Shown piece by piece: positions 46,661 through 59,349 of a stretch of DNA of 64,000 nt. How positions within the stretch are numbered: the stretch's first letter is position 1; each line of letters opens with the position of its first letter. The stretch covers positions 9,724,001 to 9,788,000 of the forward strand of contig CM060841.1 in NCBI GenBank assembly GCA_030762175.1. Reading direction: 5' to 3'. The DNA is from Metallyticus violacea. Lineage: Eukaryota; Arthropoda; Insecta; Mantodea; Metallyticidae. A model generated the notes under the pieces. The model ran no database searches. It was not told where the DNA came from and worked only from the letters and a program-made list of their open reading frames with translations. The translations under genes and the position numbers were made by a program.

Positions 46661-49600
46661 ATCAAAAAAATCAAATTCAAAAGTGAATACATAATGACAA
46701 TATCAAAAACTTTACTTTCATATGTAGAATAATAAGACAGTTCTTGAAAATTACCCACCAGAAAAGAAACAAACAAAAATTCACAAGTAACTATGGCCCC
46801 TCCCAAGCTGCACGACCCACAATGCTGAACTTCCAATAGTAAACTGAGAGAAATTGCATTATGTATTTATACATTCTCTGTTTAAGTGTCGTCCGCTGCT
46901 TTCTTATTAAATAGCAAAACATGTACAGTGCGTTTCAAAATATAGAAAAATTTTCACCTGCATACAGAGGATAAAATTGCATATCATTATGGATCGTGTA
47001 ATGCACCGAGGTTATGTATCCGCTCCAAACAATAATTTAAATTCTTCAATATGGGAAATTAAAATCAAAAACTAACGCGGGCTTCATCTAGTGGTTTTAT
47101 TCCGTGCATGTTCTTAAGAATTTGGCGTAATGCGTGGTGTTTCATACGCCGCCACATTCACCCACTGCACTCCAAAAGCCACACACATTCGCAGGTTTCA
47201 TGGAGCGTGAATGCAATGCAGTGATCTGATTGGTGAAAAGGGAGATGTTTATTTGCTTCACCCCCATACTCACGCGAATGATTAATTGCTGTCTGTTTTT
47301 TTTTCTTCTTTTTTACGCTCCCCAAGCTCTTGACGTCAAGTCCAAATATTAATAAATCTCTTTAGTGTGAGTGGTAAGAAGTTTGGGGCAAAGCTGTCAA
47401 GCATCGAATCTACCCTAACTTTCACGAGATAACTCTTGAGGTCTCCAGGGTATGAGAAACAATTATAGTTGTACTAGAGTAGCACATAGTGGCTCAATAG
47501 TAGGGTCACGGTAAGCCGAAATTTTTACTGGAGTCATGACAGGGATTTGAATTTTCTGATTCCCTTTTCATGCACTTCTAAAGAATCTTTTTGTTTACTT
47601 TTAAGCACTCCTTATTAAACTGAAATTATGAAGCAGGAATTTTTGTCTCCAGAATTGCTATTCTAATACAAGTATTTGATTGCAATTATAATAATAGTTG
47701 CATTTGATTTCAAGTATTATTAATAAGGTAACGAATGACAGTATCAATATTACAATTATGATCAAGCTTTTAATATTATAATTGTTGGTGCATGTATGTC
47801 TTTTTGTTCAATAAGTAATATTCAGGCAAGGGTTACATTTCTGAACATCTGTCAAAAAGGCAGGCTGTACAACAATATGGCATGCTGCTCATCTGTCGGT
47901 ACGGTTAGGACAATAGCCTCGCTTCGAAAGAAGATAGCATTTTGTTAAGACTAGATCCATTTTACCCTTTCGCAAAGCTTCCAAGACAGGTCTGCCGACT
48001 CCAGACACAAAATGTTTTATCACACTTTAAAGTCGGCGTAGCAAGAAATATGATCTCAATCGGTAACTGTACTTGTCATATTCAAAAGAAACTACGCATG
48101 CGGAAACAGGTGTGTTAAAAGAAATCAAAAATTTTGCTGTTTCCGACAAATTCACACTTAAGTATGGCCGAAGCGTCCTTACCGCAGAGCTATATTGTGT
48201 GGATCTGACTTTTAGGAAAATGAAAAAGGTAACGGGGGAGAAGGACTTCAACTAATAAGTATTCCTAAAAATAGGCGATATTAAAGAGAAATTGTAACAG
48301 CCAATAGAAAGTTAGAATTGAGTCGAATTCTAGAATACTTGAAGAAATAATAGTTCCCGGTAGTGGAGTGAATTCACATGATAAATTTTATATCAAATAT
48401 AATAAGTAAGTTTTTGGAGAGACATAGAGTATGGAGAGATACAGTACGGGGATCACGGCAGTATAATACGGAGATATTAGTAAGGCAGTCAATAGTTGAA
48501 AGATATCACACTATAGTTCAGTGAAAGGAATACGTGGTCATTAAGATAGTATACGAGTCTCATTAAATAAGAGTTAAAGTTACGACAGTGGGACTATTCT
48601 TATGGTAAAGTGATCAGTGTTACAAGAAAGTTTTACACTAAAATTATAGGCGACAGTCACGCGTGAATGTGTTATGGAGGAGTGCAGTTAAAATGACGTG
48701 AATAGTTCATTTAAGTCTTCGAATGGTGAACTTTAGCCCGAAGGCAACTAAAACCAGACTAGTCATCACGTGAAGGACGTTCAGCAGGTCCTAAAACCTT
48801 CAATTGTCCAATAAATTAAAACTCCAACTTGAGGCCAGAATGTTATTATTCCAGTAAAGAATCCCCTTCCATTTCCAATGACTCCAAGTCATCAAAAACA
48901 GTGCACATTCCTCTAAGATTCCTATCCTCTCCTTTGAAAGCAGAGAAGTAGAAAACATCGAAATGCAGACTTCAAGAGCCGAGGCAACTATAGAGTATAA
49001 TCATCTAATTAATTATTCAGTATTCAAAAATAAACAATTAAATTTAATCTCCGTAAATACAACTCAATCTAATGAATGCATAAAAACTAACAGATAAAAC
49101 AGAACTGTATAGAAACACAGTCTATAGGTCAAGAATGAAATGAACTGTACAGTTCGTAAGTGCTGCGCTGTACTATGTTTGATGCTGTGTTATCAAGGCT
49201 CTTAATAGTTAACAAGATGTTCCAGATATATAGTCCCTACTGCCAGAGGGGAGAAGGTCATCCCTTTAATTTCCAAACGCCTAAAATTGGATTAAAAATA
49301 TTATTTGCTCTAAATTTACTCACCTCCAGTAAAAAGAGGCGTTCATATTTTTTATTCCCAATATCGAATCAAATCAGTAATTGTCGCATTTACGTTTATA
49401 AATACTAGTGGGCCGCGATGATGCAAAAAACTCCGTTTGGTCCCATAGCATGAAGATAAGTGCAGAAATATTCACCCTGTCTTTTACAATCCTGCACTAA
49501 TTCAAAAAGAAAAAAATAATGGCAAAATACAATCTGGAACAGCAACAAAAATTGCTTTACTTTCACCATAACCATCAAACTCTGAGGGAATTTTTACTCT

Positions 49601-49839
49601 CAGAAAAGCCCAAAGCCGTTTAAAATGTGCAGTAATTTCCAGAAAACACCATGAATATCAATAAAATTATATTTTTGCTGAGAAGTACCTATTCAAAAAG
49701 ATTTCACACTTTTTAAATTACGAGCCATAGCAACATGATGGTAATATTGGTTAAGTGGCGATGCCTAGTGACAATATTTTTTAGTAATTTGCAGTCGTTG
49801 TTGTAGGTTGTGTTTTGTGTACACTTGCAATGAGTGATT
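46661..49839. other. Unassigned DNA
   Basis: No gene or dispersed repeat was recognised. Frames such as 48073-48255 and 49160-49408 (+) show no domain. Confidence 0.45.
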
Positions 49840-50110
49840 TGCGATGGATGCTTTTCAGGGGCAGCATATCAACTTCAACATTTGTTTTAATCTCGATAAA
49901 CTACGAAATGTTGCAAACGGTTTATGGTGGAGTCGTGTGGTTCAAGCGTTTCAGGGATGGTCGTCACCAACAGATATAACCCAAGTCCGGGACACCTACA
50001 ATCTGATGTGATGGCATTCATGTTGGCAATGTTAGTGACAAAGAGCTTTATAATTGTCCTTTGACAGTTCTGCAGAAGAGTACGACACATTACTAGAAAA
50101 TTTAACGACA
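49840..50110 (+). pseudogene. Mariner-like transposase N-terminus (fragment)
   Basis: The + strand reads QHINFNICFNLDK and, after one frameshift, YEMLQTVYGG followed by VVWFKRFRDGRHQ. This is the helix-turn-helix arrangement of irritans-type mariners (E-x-L-x-x-V-Y-G then W-F-K-R-F-x-x-G-R). Stops follow. A family M1 mariner begins just downstream at 50122 in the same orientation. Confidence 0.6.
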
Positions 50111-50121
50111 AATTGTAAATA

Positions 50122-51339
50122 TGAGGGTGTTTTTGTCTTCACAAAAGCCTTATCTAATGTCATATCTTATCTTTAAGTAAACAATTGCAGCTGTAACTTC
50201 CGCTTACTGTGTTCACTTGTTCAGAGTGTAGAAGATTGTAACATGTTCAAAATGGAGTATCGAACTGTCATTAAGTTCTTCACGAAAAAGGACTCACTCC
50301 AAATGAAATGAAACAGCGATTGGACGGTGTATATGGGGAAGCATCCCGCTCATATTCTACCGAAAAAGCATGGACCAAACTTTTTCGAATGATTGAGAAA
50401 ACATTGCAGATGAAGAGTGTTCAGGCCGACCCTTGGAGGTGCTTACTCCTGAAAACATCGCTCTTGTGGGAGGAGAAAGTATGCAGGTCACAATTACATA
50501 AATAAGGTTATAGCAAGGTTATACCTTTCTAAAACAACGGTCCTTCGTTTTATTCATGAACATTTAAACATGAATAAGATGAGTGCCGAGGCTTCTTTCC
50601 TCATTCCAAAAGCAGCAACGAGTGAGCTGTTGTCAGGCATTTTTGGAGCTCTGCCGCGGAAACAAGACAGAAGTTCTGCAAGCCATTGTTACAGGAGATG
50701 AAACTATGGTCCTCTACCATGATCCGTTGTCCAAAAGAGAAGCAATGAAATAGCGCAAGCCTGGCAAAAAACCGCCTGCAAACGCCAAGGTCACTCAGTC
50801 AACCAAGAAGATCACGGCCACAATCTTTTGGGACTGTGAAGGAATACTCTTCATTGACTTCAAGGAGAGGAACGCCACAGTAAATGGGGAGCTATGTTGG
50901 CCTACTGCACAGACTACGTGCTTCCATCAAAGAGAAAAGGGGAGGAAAGCTGAGTGGTGGTATGCGCTTTCTTCACGACAACGCGCCTGTGCACACAGCT
51001 CTTGTTGCTAAGGAAGCTGTGAAGAAATGTGGCCTCAAGGAGATCGACCATCCCCCATACAGCCCAGATCTAGCTCCCAGTGACTATTTCCTCTTCTCAA
51101 AACTCAAGAAGGACCTTCGAGGAAGGACAATGAAGTGTGACGAAAAAATTATGGAAGCTGTTTATGCATTTTACAGACAAGACTTCTTACTATTTTGTGG
51201 GTGGGGAATTGAAATGTTACTTCAAAGATGTGAGAAGTGTATTGCAATAAAGGGTAACTATATTGAAAAGTGAAATATAGTTTTTATCTTTATCATAGCT
51301 AGAAAATGGTTAAGCCGGAAACTTATAGATCTATCCTTG
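50122..51339 (+). mobile_element. Mariner element, family M1, copy 4 (1218 bp)
   Basis: The right end keeps the family terminal repeat (aagccggaaacttatagatc, then tatccttg) with TA at 51340-51341. The left end begins tgagggtg after TA at 50120-50121 but lacks most of the inner terminal repeat, and continues into the subterminal region. It lies in opposite orientation to copies 1-3. Confidence 0.85.
50243..51273 (+). pseudogene. Mariner transposase (family M1), inactivated
   Basis: The start MFKMEYRTVIKFFTKK is at 50243. A one-base frameshift follows near 50290, and more lie between 50390 and 50590. From 50690, GDETMVLYHDPLSKRE, a TAG stop, FWDCEGILFIDFKERN, then an open 129-codon frame (50884-51273) with GGMRFLHDNAPVHTALVAKE and PPYSPDLAPSDYFLF, ending RCEKCIAIKGNYIEK-stop. 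All three catalytic aspartates are kept although the frame is broken. Confidence 0.85.
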
Positions 51340-54063
51340 TACATTAGGTAGCTGCAAAGTTTGTTCCAAAACAGAGGATCAGAGAAAAGGTCATGGTGTC
51401 ATTTGGCAGGAACTTTATAGTTTGCTACTGAGGACGAAAAAAAATGTTAAAAGAATAATAACCGGCGATAAAACGAGGGTATAGGAAACGTTGTAACTAA
51501 AATACAGTCTTCATAATGGGTCGGGAAACGTTTAATGAGCCAATATATGTATTTATTTTTTCCATAGGATGTTAGTCAGATATGAAATTAATTTATTTAT
51601 GTCTTTGTTGAAATATTACGCTACCAGCTATAATATTAACTTAAATTAAACATCTAACATTATTTTTGTTGGTAAATGTATGGCATTGAAACAAAAAACT
51701 AATGGCCTTTCTTAATCCTGTTTATATTTTTAAGACAATATATTACTTTTTAAGCTTCATGGGTGTCCGATTTCATATGTCCGGTAGCCTTCAGCCTTGG
51801 AAGAACAATATCGCGGACTTTCTGTTAAGTTTTTCGTTGATTATTTCTGAACATCGTTTTCTTCCTAGTCAAGAAAAAATTTGCTCAGTTATCCTAGCAG
51901 TAAATTGAATGTTATAATTTCCCTGGCATTAAAGTGACATTACTTGTGTTAGTGCACAACTCACAGCAGTTGGTCGCATTGCCCTGACATCGAATTTCCT
52001 ATCAACAGTTTGCGTCAACTTGGTTAAACAATTATCGCTCATCACAAATTTTCACGCCAGAATGCTTCCTATCCAATTCATTTTTAATTCCTTACCAGGG
52101 CTCGTTAACGAACATTTCAGGAGTCCTTTTTCCATAATAACTTAAAAACGGTCCTTTTAACGCACGAAAAAATAGCGCTTTATACCTCCGGTGCTACGGA
52201 TAATTAAAATCCATTCACAACTGTAGCTTTTAAAACAGAGAAACACGTTGCCGCACCATTCTCACTGGCGAGCTGTTCTCTCAATTAATTAAAACGGAGA
52301 TTATGTATGTGTGATAGGGTACACTGCGATTTCCCAACTCTAGCACGCACAGACAAATTAACAACTTCTCTGCAGCTGAAATCCTTATTAATTCACTGCT
52401 AATTCCAGTGTTTATGACTACTGTTCCTTGAGATAAGTTGGTATTAATATAGGGAGACGTACGTATTTTTAATATACCGAGGCCATGTCGTCCACCACAT
52501 ATATCACCTAAAGGCATCTTGTTTTGCAACTGTTCGCAAGCGCTTCATCAACACTACTTAGCTTGCAGTAGCCCATAACCTTACAATTAATGGTATTTTC
52601 ACAGTTAGGATTGGCTGTGATCATAGGCCTGTCCTGGTGATATCTTTGCTACTGTTAGTACTAGCAAGACCTGTGTTGAAAATTAGACTAAGAAGAAATT
52701 CGTTTTTAACGCCGTAAGCTGAGTTTCCTAGCTGTGGTTATGGAAGGGGAGGAAAAATGGAGAAAAGCGAGTCTTCTCACAGTTTCATAGTCATGACAGA
52801 ATAAAACCATGTTTTCCTACAAATTTATCACACATTGGAACCATGTTTGTAACAATAAAGAGTAATACTATAAATTATACATGAAAAGTATGCTAAAATA
52901 AGACGTGACCCTTTTGAAAGCTTAACTCACTTGAACTGAGGAAAGAGCAGTCGCTTCAGCACTCTGCTGTATCATTGATTTTAAACGTCTTCCTGGGCAG
53001 AAGAGGATGGTCCATTTTGTTCACTCTTCCCTGAGAATCACAAATAAGAGGTAGCAATGATAATGAGTTTATTTTTCAGAGGTAAAAAGTTTATTGTTAT
53101 AGTCTAATATAAGGCTGGATAGGGTTACAGACTAACAGCAGGTGAAAAGGTAATCGATTTTTACTATCACAATTACTATGTAAGAATTTCCTAAAGGTAA
53201 ATGAGCTTATCAAAAAAGGAGAATATCAGTTATTAATATTATAAAAATAAGCAAATAGATTGTATAATTTATTCTTTAATTACCTAAATATTCCCTTTCA
53301 AATGTGATAAGCGTAGAAAAGATTTGCTCTCTAATGAGTGAATATACCGGATAATAATGAAACATGATAGAATATGGCTATCAGTTTACACATATCTCAT
53401 ATCCGCTTAGTCATTAGTGGCTGATGAATAGATTAACAAGAAAACTATGCTTAATATAAACATTACACCATAGATCTTGTTAGGCAAATGTCTGTTCATT
53501 TTCTTCTTGTCTTTTTAATCTTGTTATTTCGTTTCTATTAGAAAGTTTTGGAATGTATTGTTGTTTACTCTGTTTATACAGAGTGAATGACCACCAGGAA
53601 TATTTGTGCTATTGATGTAGAGTTTCCATCTAATTGAAATTCAGTCAAAGGCGTATAAAATAATTCATACACATATTTATAAATTAATTGTGTTTTTAGC
53701 ACAAATCTGAAGCAACACCTATTGATCTCAAGAAAACAAAACTATATGGCATTAGAATTCAAATGGGTTTCTTTTTTCACGACTCTAGGCTAAGCAGTAT
53801 ATGAGATATCATCATTTGCAGCACTTTTTAGAGAATTCCTATGTGTTCATTAGGCAAAAAGCTACACATTATCCCCATTTTAGGCAAAATAGTGCATGAC
53901 AGTTTGAATTTTATTTAGTATGTTGCATTTAATTCTAGATTGATCTAAAATTCCGAGAACTGTTCCTATAAAAAATTTAGAGTTGTATTTAACTGTTCAG
54001 GTACTAGATTATAACACATCTTAAACTTTAACGACCGATGTTCATAATGTTAAATTAAAAACT
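51340..54063. other. Unassigned AT-rich DNA
   Basis: No gene or repeat was recognised in this 2.7-kb stretch. The minus-strand frame 52281-52529 shows no domain. Confidence 0.45.
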
Positions 54064-54450
54064 TCCAAGATGTTGTACCGTGGTCTTTGTTTTAAAAACT
54101 AAAATAGAGCTTTCGCCGGCTGCCTACGGCCAGCATCATCAGTGTAATGAGAAGTATGTGGTATCATGGCTAGCCAGACACGGAACAATCGATATCGAAG
54201 CACACGTAGGGGCAGATAGAAGGGAAAGGGAAAGGGGGAACTAGTTGTTATGAAGGACAGATTCCCATGTGTTGCTAAGGCGAAAACCACTATCTCTATT
54301 TATATTGTGAGGATACTGTGGTATTTCAACACTTTCCCCTCTGGCAAGGTTAAAACAACCTTTTATTTCAGCAATCACTTCAGTCCTTGTCGAAATATGC
54401 CCCGAAGTTTTTAATTTAACATTAGGTACTAGATTGGAAATGTACGGCAT
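54064..54450 (-). pseudogene. Penelope-like retroelement, C-terminus and 3' tail
   Basis: The minus-strand frame 54241-54450 ends SVEIPQYPHNINRDSGFRLS then NTWESVL-stop. The P-x-N-I/F-N-R-D-x-G-x-x-L-S-x-x-W pattern is typical of the end of Penelope-like proteins, after the GIY-YIG endonuclease. The non-coding tail that follows (54064-54240) shares ctgatgatgc, ggcgaaagct and a ccacggtacaac-like block with the tail at 62154. The RT and most of the endonuclease are absent. Its 5' edge lies ~37 bases from the truncated mariner. Confidence 0.6.
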
Positions 54451-54486
54451 ATAAATTAAGTGAATTCTTAAGGAAAGAACACTGAA

Positions 54487-55057
54487 GATCGCCTCTAAAG
54501 GCCAAGGTCACTCAGTCAACCAAGAACATCATGGCCACAATCTTTTGGGACTGTGAAGGAATACTCTTCATTGACTTCAAGGAGAGGAACCCCACAGTAA
54601 ATGGGGAGTGCTATGCTGGCCTACTGCACAGACTACGTGCTTCCATCAAAGAGAAAAGGCAGGAAACCTGAGTGGTGGTGTGCGTTTTCTTCACGACAAC
54701 GTGCCTGTGCACACAGCTCTTGTTGCAAAGGAAGCTGTGAAGAAATGTGGCTTCAAGGAGATCGATCATCCACCCTACAGTCCAGATTTAGCTCTTAGCG
54801 AGTGTTTCCTCTTCTCAAAACTCAAGAAGAACCTTCGAGGAAGGAAATTTAAGTGCGACGAAGAAGTGATGGATGCTGTTTAAGCCCATTTTGCAAACAA
54901 TATTTATGACTATTTGGGGGAGGGGATGGAAAGCTTAATTCAAAGATGTGAGAAGTATATTGCAATAAATATTAATTATATTGAAAAGAGAAATATATAT
55001 TTTGTGTTTATCGTACCTAGAAAGTGGTTAGGCCGGAAAATTATGGATCTACCCTCG
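54487..55057 (+). pseudogene. Mariner element, family M1, copy 5 (3' half only)
   Basis: Begins abruptly within the coding region (LKAKVTQST-equivalent) and runs to an intact right terminal repeat ending gatctaccctcg, with TA at 55058-55059. It shows GVRFLHDNVPVHTALVAKEA (second catalytic Asp) and PPYSPDLALSECFLF, where the third catalytic Asp is Glu. The 5' ~700 bases are missing. The 91-codon frame at 54608-54883 is its longest open part. Confidence 0.85.
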
Positions 55058-56910
55058 TATGTATTGTGCATATATAAAAGAAGGCATTTTAATGCATATT
55101 CTGCACCAAGGAAAGGTAAACAGACTCTTTTTTGTTTCTTAGCTATCCTACATATCTGATATTGTACGTATTTTGGAAGGCTCTACAAATAAATTTCTAT
55201 ACAACTTTTCTCAACGGTTTCAGAGAGTTTATTGGTCTCTTATGAAATTACAGGACGTAAATTAATTAGGTATATAAATTTATAAATGTCAAGTTTAAAA
55301 CTACACCATCTTGATTTTGTTTAAAGTTTAATATTAAAGTTCCTCCACTTGCCACACTTAAAATGCTGCAGTTCTACCCCCAAGTATTGTTATGGACAAT
55401 ACCTGAATTTCCATTAGTGCAGAAGCACAACGTTCTGATGAAGACTCTAAACCATATCAGCTTCATTCTTTCTTACTTACTCGCGCCCTTAGAGGTTCTT
55501 GTAAGCTTATGACTGTATGCTGCGAAAGTTTGCCGTAGAGAAACACAATCCTACTCCATACTGTTGCAGGGAAATCCAAATCGATTAAGCGGCGGGTAGA
55601 TAAGAAGGTATTACCGTTACGTTGGGTTGCGATCACGCTGTCATTGCGGTCAGAGTGTTTCAATACCACAACAGATAAACGGCGCTCCTTTGTTGGATTA
55701 GTTCCGCTTCAGTTAACTCTCCAGTTGCTGCCTCGTATTAGCGCTGCAATAATTATACTCTACACAAAAGCCCTTTACCTTTCTGTGCACCTGCATGGTA
55801 CTTTTGTTTTACATAACAGAGTAATACTTGATGGAGAGCTTATGAATGTATGCAACTAGCGCAGCACGAACGAAACTCTGATTAACCCTGTAAGTTAAAG
55901 TGAGCTGTTTTGGTGCATTTACTACAGTTTTTCGTCAGTTTCACGCAGCTTCTTTCGAAAATAACAGCATCTGTGTACCGGTATTTATATGTAGATGTTG
56001 ATGTTGTCCTTGGATGTACCCGAAGGTCCCATTTCATACACCGATTCGTTCAGGGACCCGAAGTCGCCTTTCGTGTCTAATTGGTCAGGGGAGGAGGGAG
56101 ATGGAGGGAGGTAACACCTTGCTTCATTCAATGCATTGAGATCTTTAATCTTTAATCTCAATTACACTAGTTATCAGCCACCTGGTTCGTTACCTCTATG
56201 ACTTTGATGGCGGGTGACACATATGCTGCTTGAATTTGCATCTGTGTGCCTCTCGTTTACTGCCCCTGGTAAAGCGATGTTGATCATCAGAAAACATGCT
56301 TCCCCTTATATACCAAAAAAATCGCTACGTGGTTACAAAAGCTCACACGGGTCACAGTATAGCGCCAACGAATTCCTGAGCATTTAAAATACTTTAATAC
56401 TGTTGGTGAGTTCTTGAGCTCCCAAACGTACTTATTTTCATTTCGTCCCCTCTTTGACTCTTTTTGGGGAGTTCCTGATCATACGATGTAATGACGTCAT
56501 CGCCGATCCCTGTTTCCCCTCTACCTTTAACGAATTTTGAAGCATCTTCAGCAACTAAGATACAAAGGTTCTATTGTTCGGCCACCTGCATGCACTTAGC
56601 TTTATCTCAATAGACAGATCCCCTGCTTTAGCCATTATCAGTAAATGAGGGTACAAAAAATTACACAAGGCAATCTTTTTCCTATTGTCATGGAGTTATA
56701 CGTCCAGATAGCCATGAATACATTTTCATAATACATGAAAGGTACCTGTTTGTAACTACAAGCTATATATTTAATAATTATTAATATTTAAATTATCTGG
56801 AGACATTCACTCTTGGGCATGCGTGGGTGTAAGGACCTATCAGATTGCTAAGTGTTCATTATAGTGTCTTTTTACATTTGTTATAGTTATAACGGCTGAT
56901 GTGCACTGCC
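55058..56910. other. Unassigned DNA
   Basis: Somewhat richer in G and C from about 55470 to 56620. Overlapping frames at 55463-55669 (-) and 55644-55859 (+) have no recognisable domain. Confidence 0.4.
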
Positions 56911-58008
56911 ACGGGTGGCTGAAGTCGTTAAGGCGCGAAATCGTGAGCGGGAGGTCTGGTGTTCGATTTCCGCCAGGACCGTCCTCCGTAACTGAGGCTT
57001 TGTTCCAGGTTTTCCTCAGTCCTCATAAATGGAAAATGCCGGGGAGGTACCCTAAACTTAGGCCCGGAGCATTTCCTTCCTTAAAAAATACTTTCCCAAT
57101 ATTTAATTTCATGTAAACGGCAGTCGACTAACAAATCTAAGATTTGCCCACGATGTGGTATTATTCGACAAACACCGAAAGGACTACAAATTATGTTGAA
57201 ACAATTAGGTGAGCATAGCAAAAATGCATGGCTATTACTAAACAAACTGAAGATGCAGTTAATTTCAAACGGACCTAAAACCCCAATAAAAATGGATGGA
57301 ACAGTACTCACATATATGAAGGAATATACATACCTTGGACAATATATTTCCTTCCATGATAAAATGGGAAACTAAGTACAAAGAAGGATCTCAATAACCT
57401 GGAGAGAATTTGGGTCCTTGAGTTTATATTGTTAGACCAAACACTAACTAAGAAAATCAGATTTCAGACGCTCGAAACCATGCACACCATGTATTACTAT
57501 ATGGGTACCAGATATGGTCACTAACAGAAACACAAAAGAACAAAATTTAAATATGCCAAAGAAAAATACAACTCAAGATCCAAATAGTTACCAGAAGCAA
57601 TGGGGCGATCACGTCACAAGAATGCAGGACAATAAATGAACCTATAAGATGGGACCCCCGGATAGGAAAAAGGACACGAGGCAGACCCAGAAGCAGACGG
57701 ACAGACCTCTTCAAGGAGCATGCAGGTCCAGATTGGCCAAGAGTAGCAAGAGGAAGAGAAAAAAAGGAAATCTCTCGAGAAGCAACTAGTGCAGTGAGAA
57801 ATGGAGTAACCAAAGAACAAATCAGCCAGAGTGTCTTAAACAGCGTACGAACAACTAGCGTGGAATAGCTCGCCACGTTAGGAAAATGCGAGCTTTCCCT
57901 ACTTGTTAGAAGTCTTTGTCCTTAAGGGACACGATAGACAATGTTTATCTTTTATCATTAGTATCCACCGCCTGTAGTGCCTCAGTAGTAAAAACGGACG
58001 TTAAACAG
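56911..58008 (+). repeat. SINE family B, copy 4, split by a LINE insertion
   Basis: The 5' part (56911-57110) has the A-box-like head, a weak B box (GTGTTCGATTTCC) and the ttttcctcagtcctcataaa and accctaaacttaggcccgg blocks. It breaks off in the ttaatttcatg region. The 3' part resumes at about 57948 with tatcattagtatccaccgcc and ends tagtaaaaacggacgttaaa. The ~835 bases between are a LINE. No clear target duplication is visible. Confidence 0.85.
57111..57945 (+). pseudogene. 5'-truncated LINE inserted in the SINE (RT 3' half)
   Basis: Starts in frame as VNGSRLTNLRFAHDVVLFDK. FAHD stands where the catalytic FADD of reverse transcriptases is expected, so one catalytic Asp is lost. It continues LKQLGEHSKNAWLLLNKLKM, NGPKTPIKMDGTVLTYMKEY, TYLGQYISF, a frameshifted middle, and RWDPRIGKRTRGRPRSRRTD, then LFKEHAGPDWPRVARGR, ending at a TAG at 57866-57868. 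A ~75-base 3' UTR follows. This is the C-terminal half of an endonuclease/RT non-LTR element. The clean 5' truncation inside another repeat is the expected outcome of target-primed reverse transcription. Confidence 0.75.
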
Positions 58009-59146
58009 CATATAAAAAACGGTTTGTGTGAGATAATTCGGTTCCTGTTATTAATGGTGAATAAAATTCGGTTTGCCTTTTGCTTTTAGTTTAACAGTTG
58101 TACTATTCTACGAACCTACTCTCGTTTCATCTTAATGGCTGATTTCTTTCACCTACAGAAAATAATTTTCATTCATCTGTGTAATTCAGAGCTTGAAGTA
58201 ATGGGTTGCCTGTAAGACCTTGAGAACTGATACTCTGAACCAAGGGAGAATATTCTTCCAGTTGTGTGACAGGTCAAATGCTTCCTTGAGGCTGAATTTC
58301 CTGTCTGGTTTCCAAATCCCGAAGTGATATAGTCTGGTGTTTTTGTGGAACAGTTGGGAATAGTGGTGCCATAGGAAGCCTCACACGTAAAAATATAACT
58401 CAGACATGAAAACAAAACAATAAATAATATTGTAAGTAACCCCTGAAATTGTTCCACTCGGTTAATAATTTTGGCAGACTTCCGCCTTACGTGTCGACCT
58501 CGCTAGTAGTTGGCCCGGCTATGAAAAAATCTCACTCGCGGAATATCAGATATAATTATGTTACAAGTAAATAAAATTTATCCATTTTCGACCATCATAA
58601 TATAAACATTTTCTAGCAAAACTGGCGAAGAGTAAAATCACTCACTGCAGTTTCCTTGGAAAAGTTAATGCAATATTCTGAAGGGCGTTCTTTTGTCCTT
58701 AACACTCACTGTTTCACTGCATATAATTTATAAACATGTTGAGAAGCTTTTGAAATAAAAGTTTCTCTATAAAGTTATAATATATTTAAGATAATTATTT
58801 CGCATGTAGAACTACAATGGTGACAATTAATGTAATCAAGAAGGTGATAAAATATCTTGGAAAATGAGAGTTGTGGGTTCAGTTGAGGTTTCTTTCCCAT
58901 CTGCTGAGATAGCGAGGAAAATGTACTGCGAACACAACTTCAATAAAAGCAAATGGCGTTTCTAGTTTGCTGGTTGGTTCTGGATTATATCAGTAGAATT
59001 ATTTAAGCGTTAAAGGATTTATATGTGCCTTGGTTTCAATTTTAAAATCTTAGAAAGAAACTTTACACAGTAAACACTTATCTAGTATTTTATTTCGTTA
59101 AGTTTATTGTGTATCTCATAGTGATACGATATAATGTGATTTTATT
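58009..59146. other. Unassigned AT-rich DNA
   Basis: No recognisable gene or repeat. Confidence 0.45.
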
Positions 59147-59349
59147 ACCGCCAAGGGTGGCCCTTGGACCGTCGTCGCTCACTGAGCTTTTTCCAGGTTT
59201 TCCTCAGTCCTCATAAGCGGAAAATTTCGGGAAGGTACCCTGAACTTGGCCTGGAGCGCTTACTTCCCTTAAAAAATATATCCTTTCATCTTATGCATCA
59301 TCAGTGTCGAATGTCTGTGGCGCCTAAGTAGCAGAAACCGGTGTTATAA
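59147..59349 (+). repeat. SINE family B, copy 5 (tRNA-like body deleted)
   Basis: gccaagggtggcc is followed directly by cttggaccgtcgtc, so the ~55 bases carrying the A-to-B-box interval are missing. The rest (ttttcctcagtcctcataag, accctgaacttggcctgg, catcatcagtgtc, gcgcctaagtag) is intact. Without the B box it could not be transcribed from its own promoter. Confidence 0.8.
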
